From Undaria pinnatifida (Eukaryota > Sar > Phaeophyceae > Laminariales > Alariaceae): a stretch of 64,000 nucleotides of DNA. The stretch's first letter is position 1. Each line of letters begins with the position of its first letter. Of the stretch, positions 46,801 to 52,005 are shown one piece after another. The stretch spans positions 1,044,001-1,108,000 of the forward strand of contig JABAKD010000017.1 in the NCBI GenBank assembly GCA_012845835.1, given 5' to 3'. The position numbers were made by a program, and so were the translations under genes. The notes beneath the pieces were generated by a model. That model ran no database searches, was not told the origin of the DNA, and worked only from the letters and a program-made list of their open reading frames with translations.

Positions 46801-47042
46801 CGTCTTCTGCAGCCCAAGACACAGTCCAACCTTACGAATCTAACTTCAACCTGAAAAATCATCTGTACCTCAAACTTGCGCCGGGATTTCATGCCGTACT
46901 GCATGTCTAACTTGAACGTGACAGTCGTACTGCAACGTCAATCTAATCCTTGTACTGCAACTTGAAACTGGTACGTTGATTATAACCTCAGGGCGAACTG
47001 GAGGCGTTGCGGCAGCGTCTGCTGCAACCCAAGACCCAGTGA
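25693..47042 (+). CDS. HAD-family IMP-GMP-type 5'-nucleotidase (NT5C2/NT5DC-like), 16 exons
   Basis: Family: members dephosphorylate purine nucleoside 5'-monophosphates; some NT5DC members have no known substrate. Exons: 25693-25847 (tentative), 27112-27229, 28227-28410, 29251-29357, 30168-30290, 33557-33651, 36514-36577, 37694-37828, 38044-38160, 38814-38876, 39387-39517, 40110-40185, 41929-42099, 44887-44937, 45560-45640, 46992-47042. All junctions are GT-AG and phases agree, giving 1,722 nt or 573 residues. HAD motif I is [11 protein letters not shown], with nucleophile Asp and acid Asp; motif II is [10 protein letters not shown]; motif III Lys is in ITGACKPSF; motif IV is [11 protein letters not shown]. 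'CNRELNMKQ' before motif I and '[14 protein letters not shown]' in the cap region place it with plant/algal IMP-GMP-specific homologues. The N-terminus is Arg-rich without acids ([14 protein letters not shown]), suggesting an organellar presequence, but exon 1 is the least certain. Introns are up to 3.3 kb and full of repeats. Confidence 0.9.
25860..27100. other. Intron 1 and unassigned sequence
   Basis: Contains GTTTGG-rich tracts (26060-26140), C runs (26295-26308, 26969-26987) and a pyrimidine-rich tract before the exon 2 acceptor. No gene is supported. Confidence 0.35.
27112..27229 (+). CDS. Nucleotidase exon 2
   Basis: Acceptor gcaccag|G and donor CAA|GTGAGT. Encodes [20 protein letters not shown]... 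[13 protein letters not shown]. The 'IFCNR.LNM' block normally lies just before HAD motif I in this family, which anchors the exon. Confidence 0.8.
27334..28150 (+). mobile_element. TIR-4-like element with long inverted ends, carrying TIR-1 copy 2
   Basis: Ends of about 150 bases are inverted: 'acggtagaggtccctttatt' on the left pairs with the complement of 'agggatcactgctgtat' on the right, and 'gcggagtagtgccggttgcc' appears in both arms (27446 and, reversed, 28025). A TIR-1 element (27618-27826) sits in the middle. The whole lies in nucleotidase intron 2. Confidence 0.65.
27618..27826 (+). mobile_element. TIR-1 element copy 2
   Basis: Starts 'cgattttttacgggtca', has GGGTC pentamer modules, and ends 'gacccatgaaaagccctg'. 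Confidence 0.7.
28227..28410 (+). CDS. Nucleotidase exon 3 (HAD motif I)
   Basis: Acceptor cttcccag|ATC and donor AGAGGG|GTGAGC. Encodes [20 protein letters not shown]... [10 protein letters not shown], including the nucleophile Asp and the conserved RGLV.D segment. Confidence 0.93.
28420..28915 (+). repeat. GGT/GAT/GTT triplet-rich array
   Basis: About 500 bases of impure (GGT)n with a purer (GTT)n block at 28813-28870, then GCT/GTT hexamers. It starts 10 bases after the exon 3 donor. Confidence 0.9.
29000..29250 (+). repeat. Triplicated acceptor region of nucleotidase exon 4
   Basis: Units of about 100 bases end in acceptor-like sites at 29050 (ctgcctacag), 29151 (tcacatgcag|gcaacatc) and 29250 (ctacatgcag|GCAACATT, the real exon start). 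They share 'gattg...caact', 'ggcaatcattg'-like and 'gctcctgcc' segments. Confidence 0.7.
29251..29357 (+). CDS. Nucleotidase exon 4
   Basis: Acceptor ctacatgcag|GC (phase 1) and donor AAG|GTTCGC. Encodes [19 protein letters not shown]... KRVYLDGAK. 'G.VLKMDRH.YV..A.HG' is a family block. Confidence 0.93.
29480..29828 (-). repeat. SINE-B copy 1 (tRNA-like head)
   Basis: On the reverse strand the head reads 'gccccggtggtctagtggtt' (A-box-like TGGTCTAGTGG) then 'ggggtttgatttccacg' (B-box-like). The body ends in 'ggtgaccccggacctgagtt'. Body copies are at 11428-11645 and 49455-49612. It lies in nucleotidase intron 4, antisense to the gene. Confidence 0.65.
30168..30290 (+). CDS. Nucleotidase exon 5
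   Basis: Acceptor ttttttttgcag|ATG and donor AAG|GTGAGG. Encodes [20 protein letters not shown]... SGLVMDK. 'DTLFSL.EA.L.A.LV' is conserved in the family. Confidence 0.92.
30484..30514 (+). repeat. Partial copy of nucleotidase exon 5 3' edge
   Basis: 'ccgggctcgtcatggatacg' followed by gcgagg repeats the end of exon 5 (gcgggctcgtcatggacaag|gtgagg) 218 bases downstream. The donor GT has become GC. Confidence 0.65.
31512..31562. repeat. Perfect 20-bp hairpin, 11-base loop
   Basis: ctatcgtagttatcatcccc, loop aatgaaaaatc, then its exact reverse complement. The outer 'ctatcgtag' is also the terminal motif of TIR-4 elements, so this may be a minimal fold-back of that family. Confidence 0.9.
31684..31971 (+). 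mobile_element. TIR-1 element copy 3 with (GATCC)n core
   Basis: Starts 'gcggcttttcacggccc' and ends 'ccccatgaaaaaccctgg'. The core includes about 18 GATCC pentamers (31778-31866), a variant of the family's GACCC unit. Confidence 0.75.
31987..32139 (+). mobile_element. TIR-5 element copy 1
   Basis: Inverted ends 'caaaatgtgggttgac' and 'gtcaaccgacatctttg'. Inside are about three 'gacagccgtcaag' units, then 'aactccacacactaaaac' and 'gtatgataagtccaaagac', all shared with 52275-52505. Confidence 0.75.
32140..33440. other. Unassigned intron 5 sequence with hairpins
   Basis: No gene is seen. Contains a 21-bp near-perfect hairpin at 33129-33189 (cattcgctagttcgccttg, two mismatches) and a short direct repeat 'gccaagcc.ggcgtttg' at 32520 and 32552. 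Confidence 0.45.
33557..33651 (+). CDS. Nucleotidase exon 6
   Basis: Acceptor gctttccag|TCG and donor CCAG|GTAGAA (phase 2). Encodes [20 protein letters not shown]... VAEDPAR, the '[11 protein letters not shown]' block of the family. Confidence 0.93.
33961..34012 (+). repeat. Partial copy of nucleotidase exon 6
   Basis: Encodes [16 protein letters not shown] and ends CCAG|GTACAT, paralleling the real exon 6 end 361 bases upstream ([16 protein letters not shown]). SINE-A copy 2 begins at its donor. Confidence 0.75.
34013..34318 (+). repeat. SINE-A copy 2
   Basis: The best-preserved tRNA-like head: 'tggcgtatcaggttatcc' fits the A box with one change, and 'gagttcgagccccacc' fits the B box. 'actcg' and 'cgagt' could pair as an acceptor stem. 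The body and end 'cttgtccagaagctgga' match copy 1. Confidence 0.65.
34320..35200. other. Unassigned intron 6 sequence
   Basis: No gene is seen. Contains a palindrome gcccagcagctgctgggc (34884-34901) and, at 35155-35200, a fragment resembling TIR-5 (ccccttgacggacgg). Confidence 0.4.
35275..36465 (+). repeat. 1.2-kb pentanucleotide array, (CCAAC)n and (ACAAC)n
   Basis: About 238 pentamers in nucleotidase intron 6. Variant landmarks acacagc (35374 and 35934), acaacgcaacgc (35411 and 35971) and acaccacaat (35441 and 36001) recur exactly 560 bases apart, so at least part of the array was duplicated as a block. It ends in (GATCC)3. Open frames across it on both strands are artefacts of a 15-base period without stops. 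Confidence 0.95.
36514..36577 (+). CDS. Nucleotidase exon 7
   Basis: Acceptor ttgagcag|G and donor GCAG|GTGACG. Encodes [20 protein letters not shown] with Q at the junction, matching the 'RYI.....VPML..LR..G' family segment before motif II. Confidence 0.9.
36655..36860 (+). repeat. (GGT)n and (GTT)n triplet tracts
   Basis: GGT/GAT triplets at 36655-36690 and GTT/GTC triplets at 36765-36820, in nucleotidase intron 7. Confidence 0.85.
36990..37560 (+). repeat. Three degenerate upstream copies of nucleotidase exon 8
   Basis: Sequences like exon 8 'gtgtttctgctgaccaacag' begin at 37013, 37283 and 37451 (real exon 37694), each with decayed continuation of 'gcacgtcgtgatg...tgcggtaacgct'. Copies carry stops (gtgtgagac, tgtgtaacc) and frameshifting T runs. 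The spacer with 'gacagcagcacg...tacgttcttg' is repeated too. Confidence 0.8.
37694..37828 (+). CDS. Nucleotidase exon 8 (HAD motifs II and III)
   Basis: Acceptor ctctacccttag|GTG and donor GCAAG|GTAAGA. Encodes [20 protein letters not shown]... [12 protein letters not shown], including the motif II Thr/Asn-Ser and the motif III Lys. Confidence 0.95.
38044..38160 (+). CDS. Nucleotidase exon 9
   Basis: Acceptor gatttgccag|CCA and donor AAAG|GTGCGT. Encodes [20 protein letters not shown]... [10 protein letters not shown], the 'KP.FF.E...LF.V....G.L' segment. A 110-base pyrimidine-rich tract precedes the acceptor. Confidence 0.93.
38529..38830 (+). repeat. Tandem duplication including nucleotidase exon 10 acceptor
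   Basis: Two units of about 151 bases run from 'cttttctgttttcattc' to 'ccaggtattccagggaggca' (first) and 'ccaggtgttccagggaggca' (second, real exon at 38814). The first therefore carries an acceptor and the first 17 exon bases at 38663. Confidence 0.85.
38814..38876 (+). CDS. Nucleotidase exon 10
   Basis: Acceptor gtttttccag|GTG and donor ATCAG|GTACTG. Encodes [20 protein letters not shown] plus Q, the family block preceding motif IV. Confidence 0.93.
39103..39372 (+). repeat. (TGTC)n and (CCA)n microsatellites
   Basis: A short TGTC tract (39103-39118) is followed by CCA triplets (39118-39245) and TGTC/TGCC tetramers (39292-39368). The last block ends 15 bases before an acceptor, so length changes could affect splicing. 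Confidence 0.9.
39387..39517 (+). CDS. Nucleotidase exon 11 (HAD motif IV)
   Basis: Acceptor atcgcccaaag|CTT and donor CTAAG|GTACGC (phase 2). Encodes [44 protein letters not shown]. GDHxxxD is the Mg-binding motif IV. Confidence 0.95.
39790..40070 (+). repeat. CAA/CCA triplet-rich tract
   Basis: Impure (CAA)n, (CCA)n and (ACC)n over about 280 bases in nucleotidase intron 11. Confidence 0.85.
40110..40185 (+). CDS. Nucleotidase exon 12
   Basis: Acceptor cttgcgcag|G and donor CATG|GTAAGG. Encodes [20 protein letters not shown] plus RLEAM, a helical C-terminal segment after motif IV. Confidence 0.88.
40227..40497 (+). mobile_element. TIR-4 element, short form (copy 1)
   Basis: Inverted ends: 'gacgcgtgctacgatggggg' on the left, 'ctctcgtagcatgcgtc' on the right. 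The interior 'gggagcttaagaactctccc' and 'gtctaggtccgtgcgcaagg' is shared with 41525-41818. Confidence 0.75.
40500..41330. other. T-rich intron 12 sequence
   Basis: A long T/C-rich stretch (40640-41330); open frames read as Phe/Leu/Ser-rich and show no domain. Confidence 0.4.
41525..41818 (+). mobile_element. TIR-4 element, short form (copy 2)
   Basis: Left end 'ggccgcgtgctacaatagag', right end 'acctctatcgtagcacgcgtc' trimmed to the same motif. The interior matches copy 1 (cgggagcttaag, gtggcctaggcac). 41340-41480 is a further related, inverted fragment. Confidence 0.75.
41929..42099 (+). CDS. Nucleotidase exon 13
   Basis: Acceptor cgcctgtcag|GAG and donor ATACAG|GTGAGG. Encodes [20 protein letters not shown]... 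[17 protein letters not shown]. 'WG.LFK.GYQ.SRFA.Q' is the conserved C-terminal block of the family. Confidence 0.94.
42128..42310 (+). mobile_element. TIR-2 element copy 2
   Basis: Left 'ggtcccccagtta', right 'ccgccttattgagggacctc', interior 'gccaagcggttttgaccgcg'. One internal 'gggatacc' unit only. Confidence 0.7.
42721..42997 (+). mobile_element. TIR-1 element copy 4
   Basis: Starts 'ccagggcgtttcatgaccc', ends 'gacccgtgaaaagccctgg'. About 21 GACCC/AACCC pentamers are at 42880-42975. Confidence 0.8.
43115..43380 (+). mobile_element. TIR-3 element copy 1
   Basis: Left 'gagtcatcccacgatagggg', right 'cccctaccgtgggatggtt'. Contains a single 'gacctcagcgactttccacg' unit, the module expanded in copy 2 (49860-50790). 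Confidence 0.65.
43656..43771 (+). mobile_element. TIR-4 right-end fragment
   Basis: 'gggggctctaaagggg' and terminal 'gccacctctatcgtagac' match the reversed TIR-4 fragment at 41340-41480. Confidence 0.45.
43801..44558 (+). mobile_element. TIR-6 element, 758 bp
   Basis: Inverted ends: left 'aaggccatttcttatacagt' at 43804, right 'actgtgtaagaaatggcctc' ending 44558. 'cagtcgaaaacggcc' follows in both arms. AGGTT flanks both sides (43796-43800, 44559-44563), a candidate 5-bp target duplication. The interior has an open minus-strand frame (43886-44614) without recognisable domain. Confidence 0.7.
44887..44937 (+). CDS. Nucleotidase exon 14
   Basis: Acceptor cctcaatag|GTG and donor AAGG|GTGAGT. 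Encodes [17 protein letters not shown], matching the family's 'V.RYADLYTS.VSNLL'; the usual acidic residue after Ala is Cys here. Confidence 0.88.
45280..45518 (+). mobile_element. TIR-1 element copy 5
   Basis: Starts 'tcagggtttttcatgggtcg' and ends 'gacccgtgaaaagccgtgg'. The core has GACCC and GAGCC pentamers (45382-45430). Confidence 0.75.
45560..45640 (+). CDS. Nucleotidase exon 15
   Basis: Acceptor tgcccgtgcag|GTA and donor CCAGAT|GTAAGC. Encodes [20 protein letters not shown] plus EAADDPD; 'FRP.R..S.HD' resembles the family's final 'RPWR...PHD' block. Confidence 0.85.
45685..45775 (+). repeat. AT-rich 'tatactata' tract
   Basis: Imperfect ACTATA/TATTATAC repeats in the last intron of the nucleotidase. 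Confidence 0.75.
46100..47042 (+). repeat. Five-copy array of the nucleotidase terminal exon
   Basis: Copies of the last exon with its 'aacctcag' acceptor begin at 46151, 46411, 46581, about 46776 and 46992. The translations are [60 protein letters not shown] and [16 protein letters not shown]. Spacers with 'aacttcaacttgaa' repeat as well. The acceptor is lost in copy 4 (cctcgg), and only the last copy ends in TGA directly after the shared Gln codon. Confidence 0.85.
46992..47042 (+). CDS. Nucleotidase exon 16 (terminal)
   Basis: Acceptor ataacctcag|GGC. Encodes [16 protein letters not shown] and TGA, in frame with exon 15. Splicing to the copy at 46151 or 46411 would also stay in frame and give a longer, different tail. 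Confidence 0.7.
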   Translation, partial: GELEALRQRLLQPKTQ

Positions 47043-47259
47043 GAGGCTTGAGTGTGCCGGGGCGAAGTTCAGCATGGATTGTGCTGACTGATTGCCCAGC
47101 ACTAGACGAGTTAGTTGCTGTTGGTTGTGCGTAGGTCTGCGCAACGCTGACATGCGGACGATTCGTCTGCCGAACCTGCGACACTGTTGTTGTTTTTGTT
47201 ATGCGTTGGGGTGGGGCGGAGCGGGGCGGGGTGGCGATAATACCGCCTCCCAAGGCATG

Positions 47260-47515
47260 GCTGAAGTTCTCACCCTAAAGTTGAAGTTGAAGTTGGGGTT
47301 GAACTTGGAGCAAGTTGAAGACGACGCTGGGGTTGAATTTCGAGTTGAAGCTCGACTTTGTTATGGAGTTGAATTTGAAATGAGTTGAAGAGAACTCGCG
47401 GTCTATTTTGGAGATGACCATGAATTTTATTGTAGAGCTTGGGGCAAGTTGAAAATGAACTTGGGGTTTAATTTGGAGTTCAAGTTGAAGCTGGAGTTGG
47501 AGAGCGAAAAACTGC
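47260..47515 (-). repeat. Inverted (aagttgaagttg) tract
   Basis: Hexamer/dodecamer repeats 'ttgaagttgaag', 'tggggttgaatttggagtt' are complementary to the 'caacttcaacttgaa' spacers of the terminal-exon array, so the two can pair over tens of bases. Confidence 0.6.
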
Positions 47516-48208
47516 GTAGTAGGTACTTCACTGGAATACGGAGTGACTTGCGTTTTGTTGTATATTATTAATGGCATGCTAGTAATACTTGTACTTCGGG
47601 GAGGCGAGCTCGGCCTTATTTATTTCCACCCGTTCTCGCCAGCGTGAAACTACTGGTGCTGGACACTTACCAGGCAACCAATTGTATTGGCCGTAGGGTG
47701 CTAAACAGCTGATTAATTAGCGCTTTTAAGAACAGCATGCAATACCCCACACTTAACTCCACGCAGTATCCTCCATTTTTTTTTTTTAGGCGCAGTTAGT
47801 TCTGAAGGGGTTCATTAATTTGGCCGTGGGGCACCAAAGAGCTAGCCACTCAGATCGGACGTGGGGCATCCAATAGCCGACCGATCATCATGGCCGTGTG
47901 GCACCAAACAGTCGACTGGTCAATGGTATTGGCCGTAGGGTATACCAACCGACTACAACTCACGCTTTTAAAAACGGCGTAAATTATGAATATCCCACAT
48001 CAAATCCAAGTATTTTCCCCAAAAATTGAGGGCGCAGCTAGTTCTAAAGGAGGTAGTAAACTTGGCCGTGTGGCATCAAACAGCCGACCAATCGTATAGG
48101 CCATAGGGCATTAAACAGCCGACAAATCAGTGCTATCGAGCACAGCATAATGTATCCAACACAAAATCCAAGTACTTTCCCCCCCAAAAATGAGGGCGCG
48201 TAGTTAGA

Positions 48209-48345
48209 GCAGGGGTCCGCCAGAAAGGCGGTCAGAATCGCTTGGCGGTCAAAATCGCTTGGCGCGCCTGGGGAAAATCACTCACAGTGCCTGGAATGAC
48301 TAAATGGCGGCTTCCCATATTAAGGCGGTCAAGTCGGGGGACCTG
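48209..48345 (-). mobile_element. TIR-2 element copy 3 (reversed)
   Basis: Contains 'ggcggtcaaaatcgcttggc', 'ggcggcttccc' and 'gggggacc' in reverse order relative to other copies. Confidence 0.65.
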
Positions 48346-48411
48346 TAGTTTTCAAGGGGATACTTAACTTGGCCTTGGGCATAACACAGCTGAGAGCTGG
48401 CCAATAATCTT

Positions 48412-48476
48412 GTAGTCGCCTTGTCACATTCCCTCTCGAACAGAGACAGAAACCGCAGCTGCGCTCACACGGCAAG
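48412..48476 (-). CDS. Possible 3' exon of the SET gene (one of three copies)
   Basis: After acceptor-like 'gtgtgagcgcag' the minus strand reads LRFLSLFERECDKATT. Related copies at 48774-48822 and 48976-49018 lack one or other splice feature. It could follow SET exon 10 in frame but has no clear stop of its own. Confidence 0.25.
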
Positions 48477-49454
48477 GTACTGGGAGAGAACAACCGTAAA
48501 TATACACTAATTCCAACTAGTTTTTAAAGAAAAAACGAGGGTGCAGGTCAAGAGGGGGTCAAACGCATTTTCATTGTACCAGGTACTTGTTTATTTGTTT
48601 ATTTTGTTTATTTTTATATCGCTTTTTGGCACCAAACAACCGACCACTCATCTTGGCCGTCGAGGCATTAAAAAAAAACCCAAACAACTTAATCATCTTG
48701 GCTGTGGGGCATCACACATTCGACCAATCATCTTGGCCGTGGGGCATCAAACAGCCAATCAACCATCTCAGCCGCCTTGGCACACTCCGTCTCGAGCAAC
48801 GACAGTTGCACTGACTGAAAGCCACGAAGAGAGAACAACAGTACCAGTACCCCTGCCGGCTGCAGCCTAGGCAGCCGTGGGGCATCAATAACAGCCGCCG
48901 ACCATTTATCTTGGCCGTTGGGATTCAAAACAGCCAACCAGTCATGTTGGCCGGGGGGAATCAAACAGGCGACCAACCATCTTAGCCGCCTTGTCACACT
49001 CTCTCTCGAACAAAGACGCCCCGACCACCCCATCCGTCCACCATCCCCCCCCCGCTTCCCCCCGTGGAAACGCCTCGCAGGGACCCTCGAAACCCCCTGT
49101 TTTTGCTTCGTTGTCGTCGCGTCCTGGAAGGCGATTAATCCACGCCTCGCCCTCCGACCCTTGCGCGAGCAGCATCGCTGAACAACAGGGGGGGGGAGGG
49201 TAAACCGGTAAAAGGACGGGGAAATACGCCATTACTAAAACACGTTTTTAGTGTATTTCAGGAGAAGACAAGCGCTGCAAAGGGAAAGGATGTCATGCAA
49301 TAGAAGACCCGTTAACCCTATCGTGGACACAGTTCCCCGAAACAAGGGTGCATGCAAGGCACGACGCATGCCGCGATTTGTTTCTTTTTTCTTTGTTTCG
49401 TTTTGTTTTGTTTCGTTTTTCCCATCCCATTTATTATCCTCGCGCTACTCTCGC

Positions 49455-49612
49455 GCTCCCTCCCCCAGCAGAGCAACTCAGATCCGGGGTCACATAGCGG
49501 GCCCTCCTCTCCCCCCCCGACTACGGAACGTGCCTTCATTTTTTATCGCGAGAAGAATTCAGCAGTTTCTTCCCTCGCCGACTGGCGCCGCGATACAGAG
49601 GTAACACTTTTT
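49455..49612 (-). repeat. SINE-B copy 3 (5' truncated)
   Basis: Shares 'ctcagatccggggtcac', 'gtgccttcattttttatcgcg' (trimmed) and 'agtttcttccctcgc' with 29545-29660 on the same relative strand. Confidence 0.55.
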
Positions 49613-49859
49613 TACGTGGGGAGCTGTTTTTTTTTTTTTTTTTTTTGATGACGGGGCGTCCCCTTATCCCAAAGCTCGTCGGATTTTCACGTTTAAAAAC
49701 AAACACAATAATTCATTGTTTGCTTGCAGTAGACCATTCCTTTGCTCCTCGGGTACATAGCACTTTCAGTTCCCCCCAAAAACAAGCTTTGGGAGAGGTG
49801 TGGAACTCCCTTCTCAAGCGAGGAAGTAACCCCAGAAAAAAAAATGGCACATCTCTTGT

Positions 49860-50790
49860 GCACCGAGTCATCCCACGATATAGGGTTTATACATTTTTTT
49901 TGTATTTATATTTTTTATATTTTTCTGGCGGAGGCATGGATTGCTCTAGCTATGATATATGCGTGTACCACTTTTGCTTTGCTTGTGTGCATTTTTCCTG
50001 GGGTATTCCTCCACTCCAGACTGACTAGAGGCTGTCCGGTGACCACGGGCTTGGTTATGCGACTTACTGTGAGAACAACAACAACAACAACAACAACCAC
50101 AACAGTAACAACAACAACAACAGCACCAACAACAACCGCAACAACATCAGCAGCAACAACATCAGCAACAACATAAACCACAACAACAGCAACAATAACA
50201 ACAACAACCACGACAACAACGAAAGCACCAAAAACAACAAAAGCACCAAAAACAACAACAACAACAACCAAAGCACCAAAAACAACAACAACAGCAACAA
50301 CAACCACAACAACAAAAAACAGGGGTTGCATTTTTGGGGGCAAACGTTTCTGACCTTCTTAGCTTAGGAGTGTATTTGGTTTGAGACTACATACTGTAGC
50401 GCATAGCACTATCGGTTGGGATGCACGAACGAACGTATTCGAGGTCACGTTCCGGGTGCTTGAAATATTGAGCTCCTCACGTCAGGAGCTCAGAAATTTC
50501 TTAGAATCTGATGCACCCCCCTAGCGCGGGGCTCAGGAATTTCTTAGAATCTGCTGCATCCCCCTAGCGCGGGGCTCAGAAACTTCTTAGAATCTGCTGC
50601 ACCCTCCTAAGCGTGGGGCTCAGAAATGTCTTAGAATCTGCTGCACCGGGCTCAGAAACTTCTTAGAACCTGCTGCACCCCCCTAAGCGTGGGGCTCAGA
50701 AATGTCTTAGAATATGCTGCACCCCCCTAGCAAGGGTCTCAGCAACTTCTTGGTATCTGCTGCACCGCCCTAGCGTGGGATGGCTCGAGG
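49860..50790 (+). mobile_element. TIR-3 element copy 2 with expanded minisatellite
   Basis: Left 'gagtcatcccacgatatag', right 'ccctagcgtgggatggctc'. A CAA-tailed retroposon (49921-50330) lies inside. 'gatgcacgaacgaacg' then seven units of about 43 bases (ctcagaaatttcttagaatc...) fill 50488-50780. Confidence 0.7.
49921..50330 (+). mobile_element. CAA-tailed retroposon copy 1
   Basis: Body 'gatatatgcgtgtaccactt', 'cctggggtattcctccac' and 'gcgacttactgtgagaac' is followed by about 250 bases of (AAC)n/(ACC)n. The same body and a shorter tail occur at 59327-59532. Confidence 0.65.
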
Positions 50791-50799
50791 AGCCTTATA

Positions 50800-51550
50800 A
50801 GAGGAAAGGAAACCCTTTTGACGTAGTGCGGCTAAGCTTCAACCATCTTGAGACCATGATGGTTTAAACCATGTTGCGACTCACCCATGGCTTGAGACAA
50901 GTCGGCCAGACAGGCTCCCGCCTCTGGATGGGGGCCGTCTCCGAGATACAGCAGTTGAGTCTGGTCACAACAGAAACAACGAAACAAAGAGTACATAAAA
51001 ACGAAAACAGCGGATTAAGATGAGTGGGTATTGCAGCTGTAAAACAAGCACAAGAAGAAAATGTACAACAAAAACTCGGCAAAAGAGAGGAGTGAGCCGA
51101 AGGATAAAAAAACACAAGCACTTGGAAAAAGGAGGGAAGGAGAAAACCCCGAAGCCAAAAAAAAAAAGAAAAAGGCAGCTGACACGAAAAATAAAATATC
51201 AGCAGACACACGAACAAATGAACAAAACGAAAACAAGAGATACTAGCAAAAACAACACATCTACACCACGACGAACACAGCAAAAACTCAAACACGATAA
51301 AAGTCGCCGCGGGGGTGCCTAGCGTGGTGAGGGTAGAGCAGGGCGATACAAGTATACTGCTGTTGTGCACTGTTGAGCCAACGGGCAGGCAAAATACCAT
51401 AAGAAAACAAACCGTTGCCGCTCAAACAAAAAAACTGCCCCAAACATATAGCAGCCCAGCGGCAGAGAGCTACAAAACACTCCGAGTTATACCTAAAACC
51501 GGCTGTTTCGCCACTCAATCTCAAGCACGCACTGGATATATGATACCCAC
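50800..51550. other. No gene recognised
   Basis: A-rich sequence; minus-strand open frames are Phe/Leu-rich without domains. Confidence 0.35.
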
Positions 51551-51559
51551 AAACACAAC

Positions 51560-52005
51560 ATGTGTTTCCCAATCGAAACCAGCTGATCTTGCGCCTCGAA
51601 AGAAGCGCTCCTAGAACACGACATTGCACTATTTTGAGGAGAAGAGAAGACCAGCGACAACAACAGCAGCAACACCACCACCAACCACAACACCACCATC
51701 AACACCACCACCACCAACACTACGCCCCCCCATTCCCGATCTGAATCAGCTGACATTGCAGAAGCGCTCCTAGAATATCAAATCGCGCTGGTATGACGAG
51801 AAGACCAGCGACAACAGCAGTAACACCAACACCAACACCAACACCAACACCAACACTACCCCCCCCCTCACAGCCACACCAATACCAACAACGCCACCAT
51901 TGCCAACACTATCACCACCACCACCAACACAAACGCGAACAACAACACTGCACCCCCCGCTCCCCACATAAATCAGCTGACCTTGCGTCTCGAAAGCAGC
52001 GACCC
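51560..52005 (-). repeat. Tandem units with an SET-gene exon edge
   Basis: On the minus strand the segment 'gttctaggagcgcttctttc' and 'caatgtcagctg' recurs at about 51600, 51765 and (real frame) 51985, with ACC/CAC triplets between. The translation LGALLSRRK parallels LGSLLSRRK at the 3' end of SET exon 10's longer form. Confidence 0.6.

Larger units (their letters stand above)
47660..49070 (-). repeat. Tandem array between the two convergent genes
   Basis: Units of about 200 bases share 'cttggccgtggggcatcaaa', 'aaatccaagta' and 'agggcgcagntagttct'. TIR-2 copy 3 (48209-48345) is inserted in one unit. On the minus strand three units carry an exon-like block (48412-48476, 48774-48822, 48976-49018) reading 'LFERECDKA' or 'LLETECAKAAEMV'. 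Confidence 0.7.
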
